Assembly: GCF_003545815.1 (NCBI RefSeq)
Contig: NZ_PDUW01000008.1
Location: 62,001 to 126,000 of the forward strand
Direction: 5' to 3'
DNA length: 64,000 nucleotides
From: Pusillimonas caeni
GTDB taxonomy: Bacteria > Pseudomonadota > Gammaproteobacteria > Burkholderiales > Burkholderiaceae_B
Positions 54,115 through 63,691 of this stretch are shown in pieces (position 1 is the stretch's first letter; each line of letters opens with the position of its first letter). The position numbers were made by a program, and so were the translations under genes. The notes beneath the pieces are model-generated. The model was not told the DNA's origin and searched no databases. It was given only the letters and a program-made list of their open reading frames with translations.

Positions 54115-56076
54115 TCAGCCCTGCTGCTCTTCCGGCTGCAGGGCCTTCTCCGCTTCGGGCAGCATGCGAACCTTGGCGGCTTCGCGCATGGCCTGCAGCA
54201 CGGCCGCCTGTTCGGCCATGCCCACGGCCTGGCCGATCTGGGCCGACAGCGATGCCTGCAGCATGGGGTCGGCCTGGCCCGACTTCGCGCCTTCGACACG
54301 TACGATGACGTAGCCCTGGCCGCCCTCGACGCCCACGTAGGCGGGCATGCTTTGCGTGTCGGCGCCAAAAGCCGCGTCAAGCACCGGCTTGCCCAACCCC
54401 TGGGGATCGACGCGGCTGATGGTTTGCGAGGAGCCGAAGCCCTCGGGCACATCGTTGCCGGCCTGGCCCTTGAGCGCCGCCAGGGCCTCTTCGCCCGCCT
54501 TGCGGGCCGCATCGCGCGAGCGCTCGGCCAGCAGTCGTTCGCGAATCTGGTCGCCGGCCTTCTCCAGCGGCAGCACGTGCGCGGGCGTGATCTGGTTCAC
54601 CCGCACCACGACCATGACGCCCGGGGAGATCTCGATCACGCCGGAATTGTGCTTGTCGGTGTAGCTTTGGCTGGAGAACAAGGCGCGCCGCACGCGCGGG
54701 TCGTCCAGCACCTGGGCGTCGTCGCTTTGGGCCGCCGCCTTGCCCCCTTCGATGTCGGTTGCCGCCAGCAGGCGGTCGCGGGCGATGCCGTTGGCGCTGC
54801 GAACCTGCAGGCCCAGCGCCTGCGCGGCGGGTTGCAGACTGGTCTGGTCGTCGTACACCAGGTCGGTCAGGCGAGTGGCCATCTCGGCATAGCGGTCGGC
54901 GGCAAGCTGGCGCCGGATCTCGCCTTGCACTTTGGCCTTGGCCTGGTCGAAAGTTTCGCCGGCTTCGGCCTGTACGTCTTCGGCCAGAAAGACATGAAAG
55001 CCGTCCGGGCCTTCGACGGCGCCGGAGACCTCGCCCTTCTTGAGCGCAAACACGGCGTCCTCAAGAGACTGCGGCCACGACCCCTTGGTGATCCATCCGA
55101 GCCGGCCGCCCGAGCCGGCCGTGCCCGCGTCCTGGGACTCGGCCTTGGCGACTTCAGCGAATTGCGCCGGGTCGGCCGCGAGCCGCTTGGCGATCTCTTC
55201 GGCCTTGCCGCGCGCTTCGTCGCGCTGCGCCGCGCCTTCGGGCGCTTCGATGAGAATGTGGCTGACCTGCACGCGTGCAGGCATGACGTAGCGCGCCTTG
55301 TTCTGCTCGTAATAGGCGCGCATTTCGGACTCGGTGATTTCCGGCAGGCTTTGCATGGCCGCCGCCTCGTCCAGCAGCAGGTAATCGGCCGACACGTATT
55401 CGGGCAGCTGCAGCTGCTGCTGGTTGGCATCGTACCAAGCCTTGACATCGGCCTCGCTGATCTGGATCTGTCCGGCGTAGTCGGCGGAGTCGAAGGCGCG
55501 CAAGCGGATGGTGCGCTGGGCGGTCAGGGCCTGCTCGACCGCCTGCGTCACCGTGGCGGGCACGCCCGCGGTGGCGCCGACGGGGCCCAGCACGCGCTGC
55601 AGCGCCAGTTCGGCGCGCTGGCCCTGTTCGAAGTCCCTGCTGCTGACGCCCATGGACGCCAGCACCTGGTTATAGCGCTGCGGCGAAAAACGTCCGTCTT
55701 CCTGCAGTTCGGGAATGGAGGCGATGGCCTCGCGCAACATGGCGTCGGAGACGCTGAAGCGTTCTTTCGAAGCCTCGTCGATGATCAGCCGCCGCTCGAT
55801 GAGGGACTCGAGCAGCGCCGACCGCGCTTGCGGCGTGTCGAGGGCGGCCGCGTCGAAGGCGCCGCCCGAGCTGGCCTGCATGCGCTGCAATTGATTGCGG
55901 CGCGCCTCGTCGAATTCTTGCTGCGTGATCGCCGAGTCGCCGACGGCGACCAGGTCGTGATCGCCCGATACATAATTGGTGTAGCCGCTGACGCCGATCA
56001 GGGCGAACGAGGGCAGGATCAGGATCAGCAGCACCAGTTGCATCAGGCGCTGATGCGTACGGATAAAATCGAACAT
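54115..56076 (-). CDS. ppiD: Periplasmic chaperone / peptidyl-prolyl isomerase PpiD (SurA-like)
   Basis: 653 residues anchored by one N-terminal helix (LMQLVLLILILPSFALIGV) after a short cytosolic MFDFIRTHQR. SurA_N-like chaperone helices follow (VAVGDSAITQQEFDEARR ... LIERRLIIDEAS). A parvulin domain lies at about 260-365 (RVQVSHILIEAPEGAAQRDEA, GGRLGWITKGSWPQSLEDAVF). C-terminal chaperone part to the end. Helps folding of outer-membrane proteins at the Sec translocon. Confidence 0.95.
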   Translation of the reverse strand: MFDFIRTHQRLMQLVLLILILPSFALIGVSGYTNYVSGDHDLVAVGDSAITQQEFDEARRNQLQRMQASSGGAFDAAALDTPQARSALLESLIERRLIIDEASKERFSVSDAMLREAIASIPELQEDGRFSPQRYNQVLASMGVSSRDFEQGQRAELALQRVLGPVGATAGVPATVTQAVEQALTAQRTIRLRAFDSADYAGQIQISEADVKAWYDANQQQLQLPEYVSADYLLLDEAAAMQSLPEITESEMRAYYEQNKARYVMPARVQVSHILIEAPEGAAQRDEARGKAEEIAKRLAADPAQFAEVAKAESQDAGTAGSGGRLGWITKGSWPQSLEDAVFALKKGEVSGAVEGPDGFHVFLAEDVQAEAGETFDQAKAKVQGEIRRQLAADRYAEMATRLTDLVYDDQTSLQPAAQALGLQVRSANGIARDRLLAATDIEGGKAAAQSDDAQVLDDPRVRRALFSSQSYTDKHNSGVIEISPGVMVVVRVNQITPAHVLPLEKAGDQIRERLLAERSRDAARKAGEEALAALKGQAGNDVPEGFGSSQTISRVDPQGLGKPVLDAAFGADTQSMPAYVGVEGGQGYVIVRVEGAKSGQADPMLQASLSAQIGQAVGMAEQAAVLQAMREAAKVRMLPEAEKALQPEEQQG

Positions 56077-56231
56077 GGACGGACTCGCACACCTTGCTGT
56101 CGGCGCCGAAGGCGCCCAGCTTATATTTACGATTTATAGTAATTTGCCCCGATGGGCCGAACGCCGACCTATACGCAAGACCGGCCGGGCGCCGAAGTTT
56201 TGCAGTTTACCATCACTGGAACACTACGCTC

Positions 56232-56975
56232 ATGTGGCCCTATCCACGAATCATCGCCCATCGGGGAGCCGGGCGCCTGGCGCCGGAAAACACGCTGGCC
56301 GCGATGCGGCTGGCCGCCAGCCGCGGGCTGTCCATGGTCGAGTACGACGTGGCGCTGAGCCGCGACGAAGTGCCCATCGTCCTGCACGATCGCGACCTGC
56401 GGCGCACGTCGAACGGCAGCGGCAACGCCGACGCATTGAGCTTCGCCGAACTGGCCCGATACGATTTCGGCGGCTGGCACAGCGCGGCCTACGCCGGCGA
56501 ACCCCTGCCCACGCTGTACTCGATCGCCGCATTCACCCTGGCCAACCGCATGCACAGCAATATAGAGATCAAGCCGCAGCCGGGCCGCGAAGCCCTTACC
56601 GGCCGCGTGGTCGCGCGGATTGCCGCAAGGCTGTGGAAGGATGCGGACGCGCCGCCCCTGCTGTCCTCCTTTTCCGAAGCCGCCCTTTCGGCCGCCCGGG
56701 ACGCGGCGCCGGGACTGCCGCGCGCTCTGTTGCTCGAAGGCCCGCTTCCCTGCGACTGGCGCGAACGCATGTCCCGGCTCGGCTGCATCGCACTGCATCT
56801 GGAGCAGGCCCGCATCGATCCGGACGTCGTGCGGGCGGCGCACGGCAAAGGCTATAAAATAGCCGCCTGGACCGTCAATGACGCCGAGCGGGCGCGCCGC
56901 CTGCTTAAATGGGGCTGCGACGCGGTGTTCACCGACGCCATCGACACGCTGCCCGGCGTTCTTCAACCCACATAG
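56232..56975 (+). CDS. ugpQ: Glycerophosphodiester phosphodiesterase
   Basis: 247-residue cytosolic TIM-barrel enzyme releasing glycerol-3-phosphate from glycerophosphodiesters. The active site has IIAHRGAGRLAPENTLAAM with the catalytic His and Glu, MVEYDVALSRDEVPIVLHD with the second His and metal Glu/Asp, and IEIKPQ. No signal peptide. Start at MWPYPRIIAHRG; a longer frame has no support. Eight bases before rlmJ. Divergent from ppiD. Confidence 0.95.
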   Translation: MWPYPRIIAHRGAGRLAPENTLAAMRLAASRGLSMVEYDVALSRDEVPIVLHDRDLRRTSNGSGNADALSFAELARYDFGGWHSAAYAGEPLPTLYSIAAFTLANRMHSNIEIKPQPGREALTGRVVARIAARLWKDADAPPLLSSFSEAALSAARDAAPGLPRALLLEGPLPCDWRERMSRLGCIALHLEQARIDPDVVRAAHGKGYKIAAWTVNDAERARRLLKWGCDAVFTDAIDTLPGVLQPT

Positions 56976-56983
56976 GCCCGCCC

Positions 56984-57835
56984 TTGTTCAGCTACCGACA
57001 CGCCTTCCACGCCGGCAACCATGCCGACGTGCTCAAGCACGCCATAGTCGTCCACATCCTTGACCACTTCAACCTCAAGGACAACCCTTATTGGGTCATG
57101 GATACCCATGCGGGCGCCGGCATCTACGATCTCACCAGCGACTGGGCCAGCACGAACGGGGAATTCGTCGACGGGCTCGACCGCCTGCTGGGCCCGGACG
57201 AAAAACCTCATCTCATCATGCGCTACCTGGAAGAAGTCCAGCACTTCAACCCGGACGGCGTGGCCAACTTCTATCCCGGATCGCCCTGGCTGGCGCTGCG
57301 CGCGCTGCGCGACAAGGACCGCCTGCGCCTGTTCGAGATGCATCCCTCCGAAGTCGAAGTGCTAAAGCACAATCTTTCGCAGCAAGACAAGCTGGCCAGC
57401 CGCCAGACCATGGTCTACGAGGCCGACGGTTTCACCGGCCTGAAAGCCCTGCTGCCCCCGCCCACGCGGCGCGGCATCGTGCTGATCGACCCTTCGTATG
57501 AAGACAAGAACGACTACCGCAAAGTGATGCAAACGCTCAACGAAGGACTGAAGCGCTTTGCTACCGGCTGCTACGTCGTGTGGTACCCGCTGGTGCAGCG
57601 GCGCGAGGTCGCCGAGATGGCGCGCTCGCTCGAGAAGCTCAAGCTGCCGTGGACCCACGCCATGCTGGCCGTGCGCAAGCCGGTCAAGACCGGCTTCGGC
57701 CTGCACGGCAGCGGCATGTTCGTCCTCAATCCGCCCTATACCTTGTACGAACGGCTGGAGCAGGCCCTGCCCTGGCTGGCCAAGACCCTGGCCCAGGACG
57801 ACCGGGCCACGCACACGCTGAAAAGGTCCGGCTGA
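56984..57835 (+). CDS. rlmJ: 23S rRNA (adenine(2030)-N(6))-methyltransferase
   Basis: 283 residues. The start codon appears to be TTG: LFSYRHAFHAGNHADVLKHAIV aligns exactly with the E. coli RlmJ N-terminus (MLSYRHSFHAGNHADVLKH), and the only upstream in-frame ATG lies inside ugpQ. SAM-binding DTHAGAGIYDL, catalytic LIDPSYEDKNDY (DPPY-like) and GSGMFVLNPPY are present. Methylates A2030 of 23S rRNA. Confidence 0.94.
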   Translation: MFSYRHAFHAGNHADVLKHAIVVHILDHFNLKDNPYWVMDTHAGAGIYDLTSDWASTNGEFVDGLDRLLGPDEKPHLIMRYLEEVQHFNPDGVANFYPGSPWLALRALRDKDRLRLFEMHPSEVEVLKHNLSQQDKLASRQTMVYEADGFTGLKALLPPPTRRGIVLIDPSYEDKNDYRKVMQTLNEGLKRFATGCYVVWYPLVQRREVAEMARSLEKLKLPWTHAMLAVRKPVKTGFGLHGSGMFVLNPPYTLYERLEQALPWLAKTLAQDDRATHTLKRSG

Positions 57836-57927
57836 AGGCTTCTGCAGGACCGACGTCGCACGACGAAATCGCCCGGGACGGGAGCCTGCGGGCAGGCCGT
57901 GCTTGAATGGCCGCCATGCCGCAGGAA

Positions 57928-58662
57928 CTACATGAAGCGCTCGCCCTCGCGCAGATAGCGCCATTTGCCCGGCGGCAGGTCGCCCAGCACGATGCGGCCC
58001 ATGCGCACGCGCTTCAGGCCCACGACCTTCAGGCCGACGAGTTCGCACATGCGCCGGATCTGGCGCTTCTTGCCCTCGTGCAGCACGAAGCGCAACTGGT
58101 CGTCGTTCTGCCATTCCACCTGGGCCGGCTTGAGGGGCTGGCCGTCCAGGCTCAGGCCGTGGTTGAGCAGCTTCAGGCCGTTGCCGGCGATACGCCCTTC
58201 GACTCTGACGAGATATTCTTTATCGATGTCCGAATTCTCGTCGATGAGCTGGCGCGCAATGCGTCCGTCTTGCGTAAGCACCAGCAGGCCCTGCGAATCG
58301 ATGTCCAGGCGCCCCGCCGGAGCAAGCCCGCGCAAATGCGAAGGGTCGAAAGGAAACGGCGCGCGAGAGGGATTGTGCAGGGTGCGGGCGGTAATGAGGG
58401 ACACCGCCGGACGATAGCCGCGCTCGGCTTGGGCGGACACATAACCCACGGGTTTGTTGAGCAGGATGGTGACGCGCGCGCCCTGGCGCCGCTGGGCCTG
58501 CTTGTCCAGGGTGATCTTCTGGTCCGGATAGGCTTTGCTGCCCAGTTTGGAGACCACCACGCCGTCCACGCGCACCCAGCCGCGCTCGATGTAGGCATCG
58601 GCCTCGCGCCGCGAACACAGGCCGCGCTCGGCCATCAGCTTCGATATTCTTACTTTCTCCAT
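57928..58662 (-). CDS. RsuA/RluB/E/F-family pseudouridine synthase, RluF-like
   Basis: 244 residues. N-terminal S4 RNA-binding domain ([23 protein letters not shown]), then the synthase core with catalytic Asp in [17 protein letters not shown] and the C-terminal [27 protein letters not shown]. The pattern DSQG and RQIRRMCE is closest to E. coli RluF (23S U2604). No strong ribosome site before the ATG of [10 protein letters not shown]; it follows the GltI-like gene by 16 bases. Confidence 0.9.
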   Translation of the reverse strand: MEKVRISKLMAERGLCSRREADAYIERGWVRVDGVVVSKLGSKAYPDQKITLDKQAQRRQGARVTILLNKPVGYVSAQAERGYRPAVSLITARTLHNPSRAPFPFDPSHLRGLAPAGRLDIDSQGLLVLTQDGRIARQLIDENSDIDKEYLVRVEGRIAGNGLKLLNHGLSLDGQPLKPAQVEWQNDDQLRFVLHEGKKRQIRRMCELVGLKVVGLKRVRMGRIVLGDLPPGKWRYLREGERFM

Positions 58663-58678
58663 GGGAAATGGGACGGTC

Positions 58679-59572
58679 TCACTGGTAGTCTTCGGGCCTG
58701 GGCGAGTCGGTGGGGTTCGCAATGACCTTTTCCAGCTCGGCCGACATGGGCCAGTTCAGGTTGATGTTGCGCGGCGGGATGGGCTGCGTGAACCATTTTT
58801 GATACATCTGCTTGAGGCGGCCGTCTTTCATCATGGCCTTCACGGCCTCGTCGACCGCCCGCTTGAACTCGGGATCGTTCTTGGGCAGGATCATGCCATA
58901 GGGCTCGACCGTATAGGCTTTTTCGCTGATGGCCCAGTCGCCGGCGTTGCGCGAGTTGGCCACCAGGCCCGCCAGCAGGATGTCGTCCATGAAAAAGGCC
59001 ACGGCGCGGCCGCTGTTCACCGTCAGAAACGCCTCGGAATGATCCTTGGCATTCATGATGCGCATGCCGAGTTTCTGCTGCGCGTTAACCTGCGTAAGCC
59101 AGCGCAGATTGCTGGTGCCGGCCGTGGAAATCACGGTGGCGCCCTTCAGGTCGACCAGGTCCTTGACGTTGGACGACTTGAGCGAGGCGAAGCGGGTCGA
59201 GGTGACGAAGGTGGTGGGCGCAAAGCTGACCTGCTGCTGGCGCTGCTCGTTGTTGGTGGCGGAGCCGCAGCTGATGTCGACCGTGCCGTTGGCCACCAGC
59301 GGAATCCGGGTCGATGACGTGACCGACACCTCTTTGACGCTGAGCTGCTCCAGCCCGAGTTTTTCCTTGAGCGCGTCGACGATGCCGTGGCAGATGTCCA
59401 TGGAATAGCCGATGGGTTTTTGCGCATCGTCCAGGTAGGAGAACGGAATCGACGATTCGCGCACGCCCAGCGTGATCTGCCCCGTGTCCTTGATCTTGTC
59501 GAGCCGGCCCTGGGCCTGAGCGGCCGCCGGCAAGGCGATCAGGGCGGCCAGCATCATGGGTAGTAGCTTCAT
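58679..59572 (-). CDS. Glutamate/aspartate-type ABC substrate-binding protein without transporter genes
   Basis: 297 residues, periplasmic: signal [20 protein letters not shown]. The mature protein resembles GltI of E. coli: [57 protein letters not shown] and [17 protein letters not shown] all have near counterparts. No permease or ATPase genes adjoin; the rest of the importer must be elsewhere. AAGGAGGG precedes the ATG. It follows a PII gene by 32 bases, so nitrogen control is likely. Confidence 0.93.
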   Translation of the reverse strand: MKLLPMMLAALIALPAAAQAQGRLDKIKDTGQITLGVRESSIPFSYLDDAQKPIGYSMDICHGIVDALKEKLGLEQLSVKEVSVTSSTRIPLVANGTVDISCGSATNNEQRQQQVSFAPTTFVTSTRFASLKSSNVKDLVDLKGATVISTAGTSNLRWLTQVNAQQKLGMRIMNAKDHSEAFLTVNSGRAVAFFMDDILLAGLVANSRNAGDWAISEKAYTVEPYGMILPKNDPEFKRAVDEAVKAMMKDGRLKQMYQKWFTQPIPPRNINLNWPMSAELEKVIANPTDSPRPEDYQ

Positions 59573-59604
59573 TGTCCCTCCTTGGGTTGCGGATTGCAGC
59601 GCCG

Positions 59605-59988
<384 letters not shown>

Positions 59989-61638
59989 TCAGTCGCGATA
60001 GCCGTTGGCGATGGGCATGCGCCAGTCCCGGCCGAAGGCGCGCGAGGTGATCTTGGGACCGACCGCGCCCTGCCTGCGCTTGTATTCGTTGAGGCGTATG
60101 AGCCTGGCCACCTGCGCCACGGTTTCGGGTGCGTAGCCGGCTTCGACGATCTGCTGGATGGACTGATTGTGCTCGACGTAGCGTTCGATGATGCCGTCCA
60201 GAATGTCGTAGGGCGGCAGGCTGTCCTGGTCGGTCTGGTCGGGGCGCAGTTCGGCCGAAGGCGGACGCGTGATGATGCGTTCGGGTATGACGGGAGAACG
60301 CTCGTTGCGCCACCGCGACAAAGCATACACCATGGTCTTGGGCACGTCTTTGAGCAAGGAGAACCCGCCTGCCATGTCGCCATAAAGGGTGCAATAGCCC
60401 GTCGCCAGTTCGGACTTGTTGCCTGTGCTCACCACCAGGCTGCCGAACTTGTTGGACAGGGCCATGAGCAGCGTGCCGCGGATGCGGGCCTGGATGTTTT
60501 CTTCGGTGGCATCCGCCTGCAGGCCGGAGAACAGCGGCGCCAGCGCCGCGTCGAAGCCGTCGGCCAGGGGCCCGATCAGGATCTCGTCGTGGGCGACGCC
60601 CAGCGTGCGCGCCATTTCGAGCGCGTCGGCCTGGGAGATGTCGGCCGTGTAGCGCGACGGCATCATCACGGTGCGTACGTTGGACGCCCCGATGGCATCG
60701 ACGGCCACGGCCAGGACCAGCGCCGAATCGATGCCGCCCGACAGGCCCAGCACGACCTTGCTGAATCCGGTTTTGGCCATATAGTCGGACAAGGAGAGCT
60801 TGAGCGCGCCGTACACCTGTTCGAGCGTGGGCGGCCATTGGCCGGTGGCGGGCTGCGAAGGCTCGCCCGCCGCGGAATAGACGCTGTTCACGGGCAGGCC
60901 GCGCTCGTCCAGTTCGACAAGCCCATAGGCCTCTTGGAAAACCGGCAGGCGCGCCCGCACCTCGCCCTCCGGATCGAGCACGAAGGAGGCGCCGTCGAAC
61001 ACGAGCTCGTCCTGGCCGCCGACCTTGTTGACGTAGACGGCCGTCATGCCGCGCACATGGGCGCCCACCTGCTCGAAGCGCAGCCGCTGCTTGTCGGTGC
61101 TGTAGGGAGAGGCATTGAGCACCAGCAGCACTTGGGCGCCATGCGCGGCGGCCATGGCGGGGCTGGAAGGCAGCCAGGCGTCTTCGCAGATGTTGAGCCC
61201 GAAGCGCAGGCCCTTCACCTCGAATACCTTGGGCTCCCGGCCCGTGGAGAAATAACGTTCTTCGTCGAACACGCCGTAGTCGGGCAGCTCGTGCTTGCAG
61301 TAGCAGGCCAGGACCCGGCCCTCGCCCACCACCGAGGCGACGTTGTACAGCTTGCCGTCGATGCGGCTCACGTGACCCACCACGACGCGCATTGCACTAT
61401 CCAGGGCCGCCAGGTCGGCGCGCAGCTGCTCGAAGGCTGCGTCGTGCCGGCGTATGAATTCGTCGCGCAGGAACAGGTCTTCGGCCGGGTATCCGGTAAG
61501 GGTCAATTCCGGGGTCGCCAGCAGGTCGACGCCCTGCCCGTGCGCCCAGCGCGCAGCGTCTAGAATCTTGGCCGCATTCGCCTTCAGGTCGCCCACGCGG
61601 GAATTGATCTGGGCAAGACCGACTTTCACAACCGTCAT
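59989..61638 (-). CDS. nadE: Glutamine-dependent NAD+ synthetase
   Basis: 549 residues. N-terminal nitrilase-type glutaminase with the triad Glu in ATPELTLTGYPAEDLFLR, Lys in CYCKHELPDYGVFDE and Cys in LNICEDAW; C-terminal synthetase with P-loop VVLGLSGGIDSALVLAV. Makes NAD+ from deamido-NAD+, ATP and glutamine. First gene of the nadE-glnB-gltI-like-rlu run. Confidence 0.96.
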   Translation of the reverse strand: MTVVKVGLAQINSRVGDLKANAAKILDAARWAHGQGVDLLATPELTLTGYPAEDLFLRDEFIRRHDAAFEQLRADLAALDSAMRVVVGHVSRIDGKLYNVASVVGEGRVLACYCKHELPDYGVFDEERYFSTGREPKVFEVKGLRFGLNICEDAWLPSSPAMAAAHGAQVLLVLNASPYSTDKQRLRFEQVGAHVRGMTAVYVNKVGGQDELVFDGASFVLDPEGEVRARLPVFQEAYGLVELDERGLPVNSVYSAAGEPSQPATGQWPPTLEQVYGALKLSLSDYMAKTGFSKVVLGLSGGIDSALVLAVAVDAIGASNVRTVMMPSRYTADISQADALEMARTLGVAHDEILIGPLADGFDAALAPLFSGLQADATEENIQARIRGTLLMALSNKFGSLVVSTGNKSELATGYCTLYGDMAGGFSLLKDVPKTMVYALSRWRNERSPVIPERIITRPPSAELRPDQTDQDSLPPYDILDGIIERYVEHNQSIQQIVEAGYAPETVAQVARLIRLNEYKRRQGAVGPKITSRAFGRDWRMPIANGYRD

Positions 61639-61770
61639 TGACAGGAGACCGTGTTGAATTCAAGGAAATAAATTATCGCACGAGGTGTAAAGGCCCGCGC
61701 CGGACAGACTTAAGTCCTTCTGCTGTCCTGTTGCATTCTTGAACACTGCCGGACTTGGCGTGATGGTCAT

Positions 61771-61876
61771 TATTGGTTTTTAAGCGCTGCTGGCTTGATG
61801 GGAAGGCCAGTATTGGGTCTTAAAGCGCTGCTGGCTTTGATAGGAAGGCCGTTATTGGGTTTTAAAGCGCCGCTGG
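61771..61876. repeat. Tandem repeat of about 41 bases running into hairpin element B
   Basis: Units 61771-61810 (40), 61811-61852 (42) and a partial 61853-61876 (24). Each contains TATTGG, TTAAAGCGC or a close form, and GCTGG. The third unit leads directly into the left arm of element B, so the element boundary motif TTTTAAAGCGC is itself part of the tandem unit. Confidence 0.85.
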
Positions 61877-61961
61877 AGCAGGGGGTATTTGCGCCGGGCG
61901 GTCGGGCGGTCCGAGGCAGCGCCCTCCAACGCCCGGCGCAAATACCCCCTGCTCCAGCGGC
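61869..61961. repeat. Long hairpin element, copy B
   Basis: Perfect 32-base arms (61869-61900 and 61930-61961). Centre with GGGCG/CGCCC around GTCCGAGGCAG. The core (61896-61934) is nearly identical to those of copies A and C; the arms are unrelated to theirs. Confidence 0.93.
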
Positions 61962-62041
61962 TCAGGCTTGGGCAAGCCATACACGCCGGCGTTCTGTTGT
62001 TATGTTGCTAGTTAGCGAATCTCGGCAAGCCGCCACCGCAA

Positions 62042-62134
62042 GCCGTTGGGGGTGATGCCGTTTAGGCCGGGCGTTGGAGGGCGCTGCCTCGGACCGCCCG
62101 ACCGCCCGGCCTAAACGGCATCACCCCCGACGGC
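62042..62134. repeat. Long hairpin element, copy C (inverted)
   Basis: 32-base arms (62042-62073 and 62103-62134) with one mismatch. The core, read on the - strand, is the same as in copy B. On that strand the flank is CTTAAGC before and TTGCGG after, like the boundaries of A and B. Confidence 0.93.
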
Positions 62135-62204
62135 GCTTAAGGACCCAGATCGACAAATGAGCCTATATCGCTGCCCCGCCGCTCGCAATCCACGCAGACG
62201 CGGA

Positions 62205-63545
62205 CTAAGAAGAGCGAGGCGGACCGGAACGCCCGGCGGCCGGCTCGGCCATCGCTGACCGAGCGGCGGCGCCTTGCAAACCATAGATGAAGTCGGCCCC
62301 GGACGGCGCCTGGTACAGCTGCAGCGACAGTTCGGGCAATATGGCCAGCAGATGGTCGAACACGTCGCCCTGGATGCGCTCGTACTCCACCCAGGCGGTA
62401 TTGGCCGAAAAACAGTACACCTCGACGGGAATGCCCTCGGACTCTGGCTCCATCATGCGCACGATCATCAGCATGTCCTGGCGCAACTCGTTGTGCTGCT
62501 TCAGATAGGCCAGGGCGTAAGCCCGGAAGGTGCCCAGGTTGGTCAGGCGCCGCCGATTCACCGGTTCGACCGCCAGATCGCCCAGCGCCCGATTGCTTTC
62601 CGCGATTTCGGCCTCTTTGCCCGCCAGATAGTCCTTCAGAAGTCCGAAGCGGGTCAGGTCCCGCACCTCGTCCTCGGTCAGAAAGCGCACCGTCGCCGCA
62701 TTGATGCGCAAAGTGCGCTTGATGCGCCGACCGCCCGACTCGAACATATGCCGCCAGTTGCGGTAGCTCTCCGAGAACAGCTTGTAAGTGGGAATGGTGG
62801 TGACCGTCTTGTCCCAGTTCTGCACCTTGACGGTGTGCAATGCAATGTCGATGACGAAGCCGTCGGCGTTGGCCTGCGGCATCTCGATCCAGTCGCCGAT
62901 GCGCAGCATGTCGTTGGTGGTCATCTGCGTGCTGGCGACCAGCGACAGCAGCGTGTCCTTGAACACCAGCAGCAGCACCGCCGACAGCGCTCCCAGGCCG
63001 GACAGCATCAGCAGAGGCGACCGGTTGATCAGCAGGGAGAACACCAGAATGACGCAGATGCCCCACAGGATGATCTTGGCCAGTTCCAGATAGCCCTTGA
63101 TGGACCGGGTCTGCGCCCGCGTGGTGGCCGAGTAGGTGTCCAGCCAGGCGCGAAGCAAGCCGTTCAGGGCCATGAAGAAGAACACCAGGCACACCGCCTG
63201 CAGAAAACGCGATATGGGCTCGACGTATTTCTCGGTAATGGGCAGCAAGGTGACGTTGATCGTCAGGACCAGCATGGGTACCAGATAGCCGATATGGCGG
63301 AATACGCGCCGGCGATGCAGCGCCCTGGACCAGTCGTCGTGCCCTATCGCTTTCAGCATGCGGCGCGTTACCGTGACGGCCACCTTGTCAGTCAGCCAGC
63401 TGGCCAGGAACACCAGCACGGCCAGGACTACCAGCCCGATCACCACCTGAGCCCAGATCGAATCGGGAATGTGATTGCCCAGCCAGTTGTCGCCCAGCCA
63501 TTTGGCCATCAGATTGTTGTGTTCTACCGCAAGATCCATGTCCAT
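62205..63545 (-). CDS. MscS-family mechanosensitive channel (YbdG-like)
   Basis: 446 residues with about five membrane helices. The pore helix reads LLMLSGLGALSAVLLLVFKDTLLSLVAS; then GDWIEMPQANADGFVIDIALHTVKVQNWDKTVTTIPTY is the beta domain lining the vestibule. The long C-terminal cytosolic part and size match YbdG-type osmolyte channels. A second ATG two codons later is possible. Element C lies 70 bases downstream. Confidence 0.93.
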   Translation of the reverse strand: MDMDLAVEHNNLMAKWLGDNWLGNHIPDSIWAQVVIGLVVLAVLVFLASWLTDKVAVTVTRRMLKAIGHDDWSRALHRRRVFRHIGYLVPMLVLTINVTLLPITEKYVEPISRFLQAVCLVFFFMALNGLLRAWLDTYSATTRAQTRSIKGYLELAKIILWGICVILVFSLLINRSPLLMLSGLGALSAVLLLVFKDTLLSLVASTQMTTNDMLRIGDWIEMPQANADGFVIDIALHTVKVQNWDKTVTTIPTYKLFSESYRNWRHMFESGGRRIKRTLRINAATVRFLTEDEVRDLTRFGLLKDYLAGKEAEIAESNRALGDLAVEPVNRRRLTNLGTFRAYALAYLKQHNELRQDMLMIVRMMEPESEGIPVEVYCFSANTAWVEYERIQGDVFDHLLAILPELSLQLYQAPSGADFIYGLQGAAARSAMAEPAAGRSGPPRSS

Positions 63546-63654
63546 GTTCAGCCCCGCATGGCAACGCCGCGCAACATCCGGCGGACGTTTCGCTGGCGTC
63601 AGGCAAACGCTTCGTACTGTACGAAAAGCCTAATACAATACCTCATTCGCGCAA

Positions 63655-63683
63655 GATTTCGTTACCTGCGCCTGTTTTATAAT
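63655..63683 (+). promoter_or_regulatory. Promoter close to the argH start
   Basis: TATAAT at 63678-63683 ends eight bases before the ATG, with GATTTC at -35 (17-base spacer). There is no Shine-Dalgarno sequence. The mRNA would start at or one base before ATG, that is, leaderless. Confidence 0.6.
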
Positions 63684-63691
63684 CCGCCCTT

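Larger units (their letters stand above)
61639..62204. other. Gene-free 0.57-kb gap filled with repeats
   Basis: No credible gene. The first 130 bases are the nadE leader, with AT-rich stretches. Then come three tandem units, hairpin element B, a 80-base spacer containing TTGTTGTTATGTTGCTAG, and element C in the opposite orientation, ending 70 bases before the channel gene stop. An 86-codon open frame through the repeats is not a gene. Confidence 0.8.

Noticed and set aside
61795-62055. An 86-codon open frame whose first part repeats RPVLGLKALLALIGRPLLGFKA.
   Set aside because: The repeat reflects the DNA tandem units; the frame continues into hairpin element B and has no homology signal.
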